Source of the DNA: Azolla caroliniana
Taxonomy: Eukaryota > Polypodiophyta
NCBI GenBank assembly: GCA_043228905.1
Contig: JBHGNT010000006.1
Location: 6,200,001-6,264,000 of the forward strand
DNA length: 64,000 bases
Direction: 5' to 3'
Part shown: positions 48,583 through 61,100 of the stretch, piece by piece
How the letters are laid out: each line of letters opens with the position of its first letter
Numbering within the stretch: position 1 is the first letter of the stretch
Made by a program: the position numbers and the translations under genes
Notes under the pieces: model-generated
Told to the model about the DNA's origin: nothing
The model's input: only the letters and a program-made list of their open reading frames with translations
Databases searched by the model: none

Positions 48583-50138
48583 CCGTGGCGATTCTTATTC
48601 ATTCTCCTACTTCTCTTTATTGATTTCCTTTTATCTTTCTTCTCAACACACAATATGTGGTTGATGGATGTTTTCCATACATGGGCTATTTTGTTGCATT
48701 GCAATAGCAATGGTCGTCCATGTTCTCATGCATGAGTTGGCTCTCCAAACAATAAACAACTTCAAGAACAACACAAATCAACCAAGTGACTATGCTAATA
48801 ATAACCCTCATGTCACGAGACCATAGAATGAGCTAAAAAGTATAGTTACATGAAATGAAATAGGTTAAATTTTAATATATATGCGTGTGTATGTGTGTGC
48901 TATAAGAGTGAATAGAGAATCATACACTAAAGCCAATATATATTATTTAAAAAAATGGCCAAATGATTACAATGAATCTGCAAATTAACATGGAGGGAAC
49001 ACTTTGATAATATAAGATGTATGTGTTGGTTCACATAGAATTTATGATCAATCCAATGATGATGGGATCCCGAAAGTGTCTACTTCATTGCTAAGGCATT
49101 TCCCATTCAATAATTCAATGGTAGAATTAAACATAAAGAGTGTATGTTCATACAAAAGTGTGAAAGATGGGAGAGTGAATGAAATACCTAAAGTTTTTCT
49201 TCATAATGCTAAGGCATCTCCCATTCATTAAATTAATGATGGACATAAACATAAGGAGGGTATGTTCATACAAAAGTGTGTGCTTGACATCTCCAACACC
49301 TATGCTAGCACACAAACACATATATGTGGAATTTATAGGTTAATGTATGGTCCATTGAGCTTTAATATATGATGGTGATTGTTCTCGACGGCCAAGTGTA
49401 GCTACATGCATTGGCCTAGGTTATATAGTGAATTACTAGAAATGGAAAATGTGTCATTCTGTTGCATTACAATGGTCTACGAAGATAATAACAAGTGGGC
49501 ACAATATTGAAATGTCTCCATACAATGCAAGGGTGGTTTTGATTTCATAACCGATAGCTTTGTATTCCAATAATTTCCATAAAAGTCATCAAGTTGCTTA
49601 GAGAGAATGGGCTACCAACAATGACCTAGGCGCCACACATGGCTTGTGACAATTTCCATCACCAATTGTGTTATTAACATACACTAATCACATCGGGTTG
49701 CCAAAGGGAGGTTGGATTTAATGACACATGCATAGATGTAATAGAATCGAAAGAAGTCAATGCTAATGTTCTCTTCACCACCAATACCTCGCCGATATGC
49801 ACACGCATGGAGAGATTTGGAGAGGTAGATGGTGATTTCCTCGCGGGTGGACAGTCAACGTAAACTTTGAGGACATAAGGAGTAAGTCTATCTCAAAAAA
49901 TGAAGGGTATGATTAAGAAGGGATGAAACAAACTCCTAAGGACTCAGAGATCATTCATTAGTCACAAACAAGAGGAGTTAAGGTCATTAGGCTCATGGCT
50001 GCATAATACCGCTTGTGTCATGTTGTAATACCGCCTGTAATTTTGTTAGACCGCTTTTGCGTCTCCTTCTTCTTCTTCTTCGTTTTCTGCAACAGAAGCA
50101 GAGAGAGAGAGAGAGAGAGAAAGGGGGGGAGGGGAGCC
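48583..50138. other. Intergenic region and 5' flank of CDC73
   Basis: AT-rich, no gene. Two diverged direct copies of an 80-bp segment ('gctaaggcat' to 'catacaaaagtgtg') lie at about 49,090-49,172 and 49,203-49,283. A CT-rich stretch (50,060-50,090) and a GA tract (50,100-50,120) immediately precede the CDC73 start and probably belong to its 5' UTR. Confidence 0.55.
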
Positions 50139-51696
50139 ATGGATCCCCTGAGCGTGCTCCGGGACTACGCCATGCGTTCCGACTTGGACAGTATCAAGCG
50201 CGTGGGTGAGGAATACCACTTCGGAGATGAGTACAGATTCCCCTGCAGCGTCGAGACGGCCTACAGATCGAAACAGGGAAGCCTTTATACCTTAGATTCT
50301 CTGGTCTTCTTTGTTAAAAACACACAGGTGAAGCACACCGAGTATATGCAGCAATCTCGTGCTTTGAAGCTTCAGACTGTCACCTTCATAGATCGCAAAG
50401 CTTTACTTGACTATCTGGAAGGGAGGATACAAAGCACAGATGCTATTGAGCTTCTTGCCCCTTCCTCTGCTGCAGTCTCTTCTGCTCCTTTGCACATGGA
50501 ACAAGGGTTTCCTGCTACAGAAGAAGATGTAGAAGAGTATAGACCTGATGATCCAAGCTTTGCTCCTTCGAAGAGGAGCAGATTAGATGATTCTGTAGCA
50601 GGCGAGTTCAGTTCGGCTTCTGAGTTTGAACCGAAGGATTTAGATGCAACACAGATTATTGCTTATATAAAAGAGAGAGAGAGACCTATTCGAGACAGAA
50701 ATACTATTCTTCTATGCCATAACAAGGATTTTCAAGAGATCTTCACCATGCTTACTAAGAGAGATGAAGAGAAGAAGAAAGCAGAAGAGAATCGAGATAA
50801 GCAACAAGCAACAGCGGATAATGAGTTAAATATTGATCCTTACTCTCATAAGCAGCAACAACAGCAACATTTGAGGAAAGATGGAAAATCCAAACCAGAT
50901 GGTATCAGGTCATTGCAAAGCCAACAGCATTCTTCGCAAAATCACCATCATTCGGCTCCTCTTCGGAGTTTGCTTCCAACATCAACTTCATCTCTAAAGG
51001 GAGGAAAGGGAGAGATTGAACCTCCTATCATATTGGTTCCAAGTGCGTTCCAAACCATGCTTAATATGTATAATGCAAAGGAGTTTTTGGAGGATGGTAT
51101 GTATATATCGGCTGATGTAAAGGCTAAAGAGCTCATGAAGAAACCTGAAGTGGTGAGATTTTTGAGGAAAATGGGACGTGAAACTCCCATCAAGTATGAA
51201 GTTAGAGATAAATCGTCTGCTTTGTCTCCCAAAGATTGGGATCGTGTTGTCGCTGTCTTTGTGCTCGGTAAAGAATGGCAATTCAAGGATTGGCCATTCA
51301 AAGATCATGTGGAGATCCTGAGTAAAAGTAAGGTTCTCTTTTTTTCTCTCTTTTTTTCAAGTTCAATCCTATACAAAATACCTACAAATTTGATTTATTT
51401 TGGATGGAAATGTCTAGTTATGGGCATATTCCTCCGATTTGAGGATGATAGTATTGAATCAGCCAAAAATGTCAAGCAATGGAATGTGAAAATCATCTCT
51501 GTAAGTAAATTATTAATGTCATTGGCTTGTAGATCTTATTTCCTCTTGAAGCTTATAGCTTGGATATTTCTTCCTTCTTGTTGGGTCTTTGCAGTTAAGC
51601 AAACATAAAAGACATCAGGATCGAACTGCTGCTTTGCAATTCTGGGATTCATTGGAGGCGTTTATCCGTGCACGAAGGTTGAGCATTGTCTTTTAA
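50139..51696 (+). CDS. CDC73: CDC73 / parafibromin homologue, PAF1 complex subunit (457 aa)
   Basis: Nuclear subunit of the PAF1 complex, which travels with RNA polymerase II and promotes histone modification. In plants it is needed for FLC-type gene expression. Three exons: 50,139-51,327, 51,418-51,500 and 51,595-51,696, with GT-AG introns and phases that agree, giving 457 residues. The start MDPLSVLRDYA is the conserved family N-terminus. An in-frame upstream ATG at 50,013 only adds low-complexity residues. The N-terminal domain includes GEEYHFGDEYRFPCSVETAY. A glutamine/histidine-rich linker lies near residues 250-290. The C-terminal Ras-like domain starts near IILVPSAFQTML and ends in the second and third exons (FEDDSIESAK, KQWNVKIIS, HKRHQDRTAALQFWDSLE). 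The last residues, ARRLSIVF, differ from the usual short Arg-rich ending; a further 3' exon is possible but not needed. It is convergent with transketolase. Confidence 0.95.
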
Positions 51697-53169
51697 TGCA
51701 TTGCAATGTAAACCTATTTCATTCATGAGAACTACTGTTACATCAGAATTGCAGCGAAACCCACTGTTTATGAACAAACCTTTGACAGAATGATAGTATT
51801 TGCAATGAGTAGTATTGAGTGATGTTTACTCTAATATTTCATATTGCCAAGTTTGATTTGATTTACTTGCATTAAATTCAAGATGTTGGATGGTTAAGAG
51901 GCTGCATTGGAGCTTTGATAACAGCTATAACAATACCCTTGTTCACATCACCTTCTGGTCATGCCTCTTTCCTATAGTCAATGTTCTTGTACATTCATAA
52001 AAAAGCGTATGGAATTGTGCAAAGATAGAAGTCCAATTCATATACAATTTGTATAGTTGTTTTATACATACATATTGTCCATCCTAAGATATAGCTTGCA
52101 TTTACAACATTTAAGGTCATCTTGCAGATATATGCAAGACTTGGTAATGACAATGAGGACGCAAGTGAGTATATTGATCTAGGTTCCAGCTTATCATATG
52201 ATAAATTACATGTATAATGCATCTTCTTGCCCATTGAATAGTAATGTATCATGGAGAAGAAATTGTTGGCATTACATATGAAGGAAAGAACATTGTTTGC
52301 ACAATGATAAGGAGTTGTGTTAAAGAAGACTCGGTGGGAAATGATAAAATGCAAGTCAGAACAAGCAACTAACAGCATGCTATTGATGTTGACAAGGAAA
52401 ATATAGTGCCACAGAAGTATGCATCTATAAAAAGAGCTGGAACAAGATTGTACACGTTATTCACAGCAAAACAAACCATCAATTTTGAAGCTTAATTTAC
52501 AACTCTTTGCAAACCGATATTTTCAGATGGTAATAGAAAACTTGCATATCCAAATTTTCCTATTTTCAAATGATAAATAGGGGTTGCATATCCACTAAAA
52601 TTTTCAAACTTGCCAAAGAACATACGTGAAGATCCAGGAAACCAGGATGGGGCAAAGCTAAATGCAAATAACAAAAACAGCATGATGACATTTCTTTCAA
52701 CTAACCGTAAAACCCCATTATTGTGACCAGTCTAATCAATGATAATGAGTTACACATGGCCACATTGTCTGACTTGGAATTTTTATGAGTTCCAATAGAG
52801 AAAATACTATGCAAAACAACCCAAAGCTCTAAAAGAATTCCCATAAGTGAACTCAAATTTTGATATCCCTAGCCTCAATCATGAAATTGCAACCTACACA
52901 ATAAAATGCATTTGTGGAGAGATTTAAACACTAATTTTCCATGAGATTACAAAAATGACCGAAAATTAAAAGTATATTATCCATGAAAATATTCGTAGAT
53001 CTTTATCAAGTTAAAAGATAACAACTTACAATGTCACGTCATCAATGTCTAGTGGTGGATTCTCTAACAAAATTTGCAAAATAAGGTCCACAAACAAGGA
53101 TATCCTTTGCTTTTTTTTGGAAAATAAGGATTCATAAAGTTGTGGGGAAATGTAAGGTCCGCAAGCAAA
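51697..53169. other. Spacer between convergent CDC73 and transketolase
   Basis: AT-rich, no exon recognised. It should contain both 3' UTRs. No transposon ends are visible. Confidence 0.6.
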
Positions 53170-56100
53170 TTATAGCACTTCCCGTGCTTTGGCAACCACA
53201 TTGTCCACATTGATGCCAAACTCTTTATAAAGAACATTGGCAGGCGCACTTGCACCGAAGTGATCCACACCAATTGACTTGCCTTTGACTCCAACAATCT
53301 TCTCCCACCCAAATGTCGAGCCTGCTTCCACACTTACTCTAGTAGTAACACTAGCTGGTAAAACGCTTTCCTTGTATTCATCACTCTGGTCATCAAAAAG
53401 TTCCCACGACACAAATGAAACAACACGAACATTCTTTCCTTCCTTCCGTAGGACCTCAGCAGCCTTATAAGCTATCTCCAACTCAGATCCCGTGCCGATC
53501 AAGATTAATTCAGGTTTGTTCCCATTTGAATCATCACTAATAATGTACCCTCCCTTTGATACCCCTTCGATAGACGTTCCTGGCAAATTCGGCAACTTTT
53601 GCCGAGAGAAAGCAAGAACAGAAGGTCTTTTCCTGTTTTCAACAGCAACCTTGTAAGAACCTGCAGTCTCGTTTCCATCAGCTGGTCGCAACATTAAGAT
53701 GTTAGGCATAGCCCTAAAGCTTGCCAAGTGTTCAATGGGCTGATGAGTTGGCCCATCTTCTCCTAGACCGATGGAGTCATGAGTCATCACGTAAATCACC
53801 CCAGCCTCAGATAGTGCAGAAATTCACATTGCAGCTCGCATGTACTCGGTGAATACAAAGAAGGTAGAACAATATGGTATCAGGCCACTTGCATGAAGAG
53901 CAATGCCATTGCAAATAGCACCCATACCATGTTCACGAACACCGAACCTTGCATTACGCTCAGATGGAGTATCCTTCTGGAAGTCTCCAAACATTTTGAG
54001 TAAAGTCATGTTTGATGATGCAAGATCAGCGCTACCTCCAAGTAGACCAGGAAGCACCTTTGCAAGTGCATTAAGACATATTTGCGAGAGGTTTCTTGTT
54101 GCATCTCCAGGTGCATCTGGCGTATAAACCTGAAGCACAGTTAACTATTTGCCTAATACTTCTATATACAAAAGATACTACCATGAGAACAAACCATATA
54201 ATCTCGACCTTAGAAAAGACTTACTGGAAGAGCTTTTTCCCAGCCTTGAGGTAATTCTCCACTGATCAAATTCTTGAATTCAGCAGCTTCTTGTGGGTAT
54301 TTATTTTCATATACAGCCAGATCAGCCAACCATCTAGCTTCCAAATCTGCACCTCCTTTGGTATGTCGATTCCAATGACTAATTTGTTTCATTCATCAAA
54401 ATTCCATCAGAAAGAATCTTCATTTATGATTTAAAAAAGAAAGAAAGCTCAATCAATGCCTTCCACACAAACCTTTTCACATCTTCTGGAACAAAGAAGG
54501 GCTCATTGTGCCAGCCCAAATTCTGTCTAGTAGCTTGAACCTCTTTGGCACCAAGTGCACTACCATGAACATTGTAAGAATTGGCTTTATTTGGTGAGCC
54601 ATAACCAATAGTAGTAGTAATCTGCATTGCAATTCGGCAATATTGCAAATATGAGCCTTCAGTTGAAGCATTCAAAACACGGCCTTGATAAAGCTTTCTA
54701 GAAGGCATTATATCAAGCCCGAAATATACCCAGATTTACTTTAGTTATCAAGAAAAAAGGATGACCTTGATATATGTAGGTTTATCGGTTACTGCCTTAG
54801 CTTCCTCGATTGCTTGCTGAATGGCTTCATAATCTGTATTACCATTTCTTACCCAAATCGTGTGCCAGCCAAGAGCTTCGAACCGAGCATCAACATTCTC
54901 AGTAAATGCAATATCTGTGTTACCATCAATAGAGATATGGTTGTCGTCATAAAACAAGATGAGTTTTCCGAGACCCCAGTGGGCTGCAAGGGAGCAGGCT
55001 TCATTGGAAATTCCTTCCATGTTTCAGCCATCTCCCACAATACAGTACCTATATGAGTTTAATACCATATATATTAACACCCCATGGAATAATCATAAGA
55101 TGGAACTGTTCAATGTCTCCAATGGTCCAGACCTCACTTTTATGCAAACAAGCCCATGTCAAGACCTCATCCTTGAGCAACGTCAGTTTTTTAAGAAGTC
55201 CAGGCATGACTTTGGCAAAGAACCATACAGCATGAACTTGAAAAACAAATTAAAACACGTAAGACAAAAGGTATTCAATAAACACGTACGTATAATGATC
55301 CACTATCGTGGCATCTGGCTTATTGAAGCGAGAAGCCAAATGCTTCTCGGCAAAGGCAAGCCCAACTGCATTACATACACCCTGACCAAGGGGTCCTACG
55401 AATGTGAGAAATCAACAATGATAAGGAGATGATTTATTTAAGTAGGAAATGCACCACAATAAATCATTAAATTGAAACATGCATATAAAGAAGAGACAAA
55501 TTACCTGTGGTGACCTCTATACCCGGGGTCTCAAAGTTCTCAGGATGACCTGGTGTCCTGCTATTCAACTGCCTGAATTGCTTCAGATCCTCTTCCTGTA
55601 CATGTAATGCCACCCATACAGATTTAACACAAGCCCTAAGATAGAGAGAGAGAGAGAGAGAGAAGTCAAAACGCAATCCCAAATGATAAGAGACAAAAAA
55701 AGAAACAAAATGGACAATCCCCACATATGGATCACGTGTGAACGGTCGACCTCCTGTCTTGTTTTCATTGCATCAATCTCTAGGGTTAAACCAGAAACCA
55801 TAAAACCATGTACATGATATAGCTGATTTCATAGCTAGGAGACTCTACCGAGACATTAATCCATGTGCATGTTGTTTATATTTCATTACACATCATACCT
55901 GGGGTCTTGTCCATAAAACAACAAACTTAAAATTAATGGGAGGCTAAAAAGTAGGTCGGAGAGATCACTAATCTTTTAAGCATAGTACCTACCTTGACGC
56001 TGTCATAGCCTGCAAGGTGGAGGAGAGCATAATGCAGCATGCAGCCATGACCAGCCGAGAGGACAAATCGGTCACGGTTGAACCAAAACGGATTTTTTGG

Positions 56101-56565
56101 ATTGTACTTCATGACCTCGTCATATAGGATGTGTACTATGGGCGCGCACCCCATGGGCAAACCAGGGTGTCCAGAGTTTGCCTTCTCCACGGCATCGATG
56201 GCAAGAAACCGTATGGTGTTGATGGATTTCTCGATTACGTTAATGGTATCAGAACTACTATCACTTTTGTTCGGATTGACCGTGTCCACAGGTGTGAACG
56301 CAGATGCAGCTACGGGTCTGAATCTGCATCGACTGTGGGTGCGGATTAGGGTTAGGGTTATGGTGTTGCTGCAGAGAAAGCTGTTCAATGAGGAGGGCGA
56401 AAGCTTGAATCTGTGGAAAGTAGGGGCAGTTCTAGAGAGGCTAGAAGTATTGTTAATATTAACATCAAGCCGATGGAACGAAGAAGAGGAAGAGGGAGCA
56501 GAGATGGTGGTTTGAGAAGGGATAGAAGAAACAGAGGAGGACATGGCAATAGTGGGGTTAGCCAT
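53170..56565 (-). pseudogene. Plastidic transketolase gene with two in-frame TGA codons
   Basis: Transketolase is a thiamine-diphosphate enzyme that moves two-carbon units in the Calvin and pentose-phosphate cycles. Seven exons on the minus strand: 56,565-55,993, 55,595-55,505, 55,395-55,290, 55,048-54,766, 54,621-54,473, 54,378-54,225 and 54,129-53,170. All splice sites are GT-AG and all phases agree, for 772 codons. The first 75-80 residues are Ser/Thr-rich, like a chloroplast transit peptide. Conserved blocks: [20 protein letters not shown], the thiamine-binding [27 protein letters not shown] with the catalytic Glu, [12 protein letters not shown] and the C-terminal [12 protein letters not shown]. 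Two TGA codons break the frame. One, at 55,024-55,026 (residue 265), stands where Cys is normal after GDG. The other, at 53,824-53,826 (residue 554), stands where Arg is normal after MRAA. A product ending at 264 would lack the pyrimidine domain. Recent pseudogene or sequence error are both possible. Confidence 0.9.
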
Positions 56566-56760
56566 AGCTGGTGATGGTATAAGAGAGAGTGTAGGAGGAT
56601 CAGAAACTGGCCGGTCAATATAAGAAAGGAGGAGGATGGTGGAATTTCAGCGATGGAAAGGCGACAGAAAGAGAGAGAGAGAGAGGCAGGGCTGGGCAAT
56701 ATAGCAGCCAGCCCATGCATATACGTATTTTCTTCACGGTTTATATACATATACGTATAA

Positions 56761-56796
<36 letters not shown>

Positions 56797-57569
56797 TCCC
56801 TCCCATGCAAGCTCAACTCGACTCAAAAACCCAATTTCTAGCTCAACTTGGGCTCCATTCAAGTCCTCCCCTTGCCTTCTTTGTCTAATTGCCATTGCAG
56901 GTAATAAGTTTGTGGCCGAAGTGTAGCTCAAGAGCAGTTGGATTTCGGCTCAAGTGACATAGGTTTGCTTACCTAAACTTTCATTTTCCTATCGGCCTAG
57001 AGCCAAGTGGATTGGCTCAAGGCCCCTATAGCCAAGTCGAGGTGATGCCTACTTGAGCAAAGCAATTGCTTGACCCATGGTTTTCCAACTCAACCTTGCT
57101 CCCTTCCTATGCCATTCCCCTTGTCATCACCCTTGCCTTTTGTCTTAGTCGCCATTTCCCAAGCTTCTCATGCCGATAAGCCATGAGACAACTTGGTTTT
57201 GACTAAAGTGGCTTAGACTTGGTTGGTTGAGCCCAAACTTTGACAATTTTCATTGACTTAAAGCCAATACAATTGACTTGAGCCCACCACAGCTAAGCCA
57301 AGTCATTGTCTTTTCCTCTTACATGAGTGGAACAATGACCTCGACAATAAATAACACAAACATTCATTACTCTTCACAACCTTGTCATTGATATTGTATT
57401 CCCATCTTAATAGCAAGCTAAATAATAAGCTAAACATATGTGTGGCAGAATTCTGAATCCCTACAATACACTGATTTCTTAGCAATAACAACGCAACCAT
57501 GAGGGCTACTCCCCATTTCCATCATTGGACTATGCATTCCTCTCAAGTGACCATAGTACTGCCCTCCAA
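56566..57569. promoter_or_regulatory. 5' flank of transketolase, with microsatellite and diverged duplication
   Basis: A TG/AG dinucleotide tract lies at about 56,761-56,796. From 56,815 to 57,305 a diverged direct duplication of about 240 bp is visible, with 'agcccaaactttcat' or 'taaactttcat' and 'agccaagtcgag' or 'agccaagtcatt' as paired landmarks. No gene is seen. A transcription start cannot be placed. Confidence 0.45.
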
Positions 57570-57578
57570 TAAACTATA

Positions 57579-57700
57579 GGGAAAAGTACCATGATACCCC
57601 TGGAAGTTCGTCTATTTACCAGATTGCCCCTAGAAGTTCCAAATTTAGGGGCATTCTGGTAAATAGACGGATTTCCAGGGGTATCATGGTACTTTTCCCT
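57579..57700. mobile_element. Foldback MITE with 9-bp target duplication (Mutator type)
   Basis: The 122-bp element is an almost complete palindrome with arms of about 55 bp. The ends are GGGAAAAGTACCATG and its complement. It is flanked by perfect copies of TAAACTATA (57,570-57,578 and 57,701-57,709). A 9-bp duplication is the hallmark of Mutator-like elements. No coding capacity. Confidence 0.92.
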
Positions 57701-57709
57701 AAACTATAT

Positions 57710-58174
57710 CAGAAGACAATATAGTGGGTGATTAGTTTTTACAACTTACTTGAAGCGCGCAAACATGGGACAAGGGTTATATATATATTTTACGAGGCAA
57801 TATTTCCTTGGGAGTTCGATCTCACAAGGTCCTGCTTTACAAAATGGGGGAGTAAGTCCTCTCCAGATGTGCCCACATTGATCCACGCCTCCGAGTTAGA
57901 CAGACGGCAAGAGAAGATGTCCATTGTCCACCAATGCACATGTGTTTTCTAGACTCCTCCCTCCCTTACAACCAAGAGCTTGTGCCACATAAATGACAAA
58001 CTCCATGTGAATCCAGTCCCTTCTTCAATTAAGAGAAGAGTATACATACATACATACATACATACATCCTTGGCCAATGGCTACTACATAAAATCTCTCT
58101 CTCTCTCTCTCTCTGGGTTAGGTCTTTCTCAACATTTCGCTAAACCCTGCCTGCTTGCTTGACTCCTGCCTGCC
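57710..58174. promoter_or_regulatory. 5' flank of NOP2
   Basis: Short spacer between the MITE and the NOP2 start. It contains CATA repeats (58,043-58,066) and a CT tract (58,095-58,114), the latter probably in the 5' UTR. No separate gene is supported. Confidence 0.5.
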
Positions 58175-61100
58175 ATGGCTCGTCGCCGTCGAGCTCCCTC
58201 GGACTCAGATGAAGGCAAGCCGAGTTTTTTCTTCTCATCATGCTAGTTTTGTCTTCTTTCCCTGAATGCGTTTGTTTTCTAGTAGCAGAAGATGAAAGAG
58301 ACGACTACGTGGAAGACCCTGCTGAAGACGATACAGCGGAGGAGCAAGAAGATGGAGACGGAGACGGAGACGAAGACGAAGAAGATGAAGATGAAGATGA
58401 AGATGAAGATGAAGAAGATGAAGATGAAGAGGATGAAGAAGGAACAAAAAAGATGAAGCTTATGGATTCTGAAGAGGAAAGCGACCAGGATGACGACGAC
58501 GACGACGAAGGTAAAGTCTTATCAAAATTAGTTTCTGCACCTTGAAAAATTTCTCTCTTTGAGCTTAGTTAGCGTGGTTCTGAGATGTTTTCTTATGTAG
58601 ATTTCTGATTCTGTCCTGTTATTATCAGAGAGTGACGACGAATTGGATGTGGAAAGGAAATCTAGACTGCTCGATCTTGAAAAGGCTGAGCAAGAAAAAG
58701 ATGCTGAAGCTGAGCTGCAGCTAAATATACAAGGAAGGCAAGATGACTTTCAGCTCCCTACTCCAGAGGTTGGTTCAGAAACATTTCGTTTCCATAGTTC
58801 TATCGAGGTCTCTATGAAAATAGCTATACTTGAACATTTAACATGCCACATTATCCATGGTTGGATATCCGTGAATGAGCAGTAAATTGGCTCTCCTATA
58901 TCGACAGATTCAACACTTTTTTTGTATCTTCAAATGAGCAGAATTTAGCCCTCTCTTTCTTGCTATATCAGTATGCGTTATCAACATCAACACGCGTTCT
59001 CAACACTTATTTATATTATATCTTGTTTAACAATGCTGCAGGAATTAGAAGAGGAGTCCCAAAGGCCTCCAAACCTTCCTGCTGTTCTGCAGAGAATCAA
59101 AGATAGTGTGTCTTTATTACCGAAGTTTTGTTATTTAGCACCAAATAGCCCAGAATCATGCTACTAACTTCCATTTATTACTGTATGATTTCAGTTGTTA
59201 GAATTCTGTCTAGTTTCAAAGACCTACATAAAGAGGGAGTTGCAAGAAGTAATTATGTGAAGCAGCTTACTGCTGATCTGTGCTCATATTTTGGTTACAA
59301 TGAGTTCTACATTGACATGGTGTTGCAGGTATACTCTGATAATTATGTATCATTTTATCACATGAGCTTTTGCATTATTCTCATAGTAAGGTGGTTCTGG
59401 CAGATGTTTCCTCCTGCAGAGGCATTGGAGCTTTTGGAAGCAAACGAAACTCCTCGCCCAATTTGCTTGCGATCAAACACCTTGAAGGTGTAGTATTTTA
59501 TTGAGGATACACTGATAACTTACAGTGATTAATCATTAGTAAAAGGTTCGTGGAGATTGCTAAATAAGTGCCCACTCTCCAAAAAGGGTTTCAAGTGAAC
59601 TCAATTATCTTTCATTAGCTCTCCCGTAGGTATTGTAACAAAGTAAGATTTGTATCTGAGTAGTAATCAGATGTCCAACATTTACATGCATCCTTTTTTT
59701 ATATGTGCATGCTTTTATTTCATTGCTGGCAGTTGATATACAGTTTGGACTTTGGAATTACTTCCGGGGAAGATTTACATGCTTCAACAATTACATATCT
59801 CATATTTTTATTTGGCTTTTATTTTACTACTAGCAATCAATCCTTAAACTATGATTGTTTTTTTTTTCGTTCACTTTAGTTAGCCTTCCTCCAGGGAAGA
59901 TTTACATGCTTCAACAATTACGTATCTCATATTTTTATTTGTGCATGATTTTATTTGACTGCCAGCAATCAATTATTAACCCATGATTGTTTTTTTGTTC
60001 ACTTTAGTTAGCCTTCCTCCAGGGAAGATTTATATGCTTCAACAATTACATCTCATATTTTTATTTGTGCATGTTTTTATTTGACTACCAGCATTCAATC
60101 CTTAACCTATGCTTGTTTTTTTTGTTCACTTTAGTTAGCCTTCCTTGTGGTTGAATTTCTCCATTGCATATTAAAGATGTGATAGAAATGTTGTTTAATT
60201 AATTCTTTTATGTACATATGCCTATTCTTAGGTCTTATAATGTGAGTATGTATGAAATAAACTTGCTGACCTTTACTGCATTTGAAGCCCTCAAAAGGCT
60301 ATGGTTGCACTTTAGTTTTACACTGCAGCTATGAGTACTTATTAAAACAGGGGGAGGTGGATTGGTGCAACAGTGTAGCCTTTTATGCCCACATCTTATC
60401 CTGTGTAGATAAAAATCCATCTCGTTACGGTCTGCTCGTCTTTCCCAATTGTTTTCTATTATTTTCTCACTGTATCATATACACATACATTCATACTAAG
60501 GCCCGGATTAAAGAAGCAAACAAAACTTCCAAAGAAGAGAAATAAGAAAGTGAAAGGGAAATAAGAAAAAAACAAGCCCAACTAATGATATATATATATG
60601 GTATATAAGTCATGATATATATGATGATGTCTATACTTTGATGCCGTGTTAAAAACTTTTATTCTCAAGTCATGTTTCCAGAAGCATCAAAGTCTGCTTG
60701 TTGTAATGCATAATCACAATGAAGCTATTTGGTTCTACAGACAAGGCGTCGGGATCTCGCAGCAGTTCTGATAAACAGAGGAGTGAACTTAGATCCACTT
60801 GGCAAATGGACTAAGGTCAGTATACTGCAACCAAAGATTCATAGGCTATTTTTTAAACATTCTTTGCAATGCTATATACTTGCGCTCTTCAATAGGTTGG
60901 ACTGGTAGTATATGAGTCTCAAGTTCCGATTGGTGCGACTCCAGAGTATATGGCGGGTCATTATATGGTACTAACAATTATCATTATATACTCTCTATTA
61001 AAGCTACCATAAATATTTATATTTTTCCATCGTTGATTTTATCTGTTTATTAGCTTCAAGGTGCAAGCTCCTTCTTGCCAGTTATGGCCTTGGCTCCACA

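Noticed and set aside
50013-50138. Upstream in-frame start for CDC73
   Set aside because: It would add 42 low-complexity residues encoded by CT and GA tracts. The ATG at 50,139 gives the conserved family N-terminus.
55024-55026. Selenocysteine at the TGA that replaces Cys in transketolase
   Set aside because: Land plants lack the selenocysteine insertion machinery, and a second TGA replaces an Arg in the same gene. Mutation or error is simpler.
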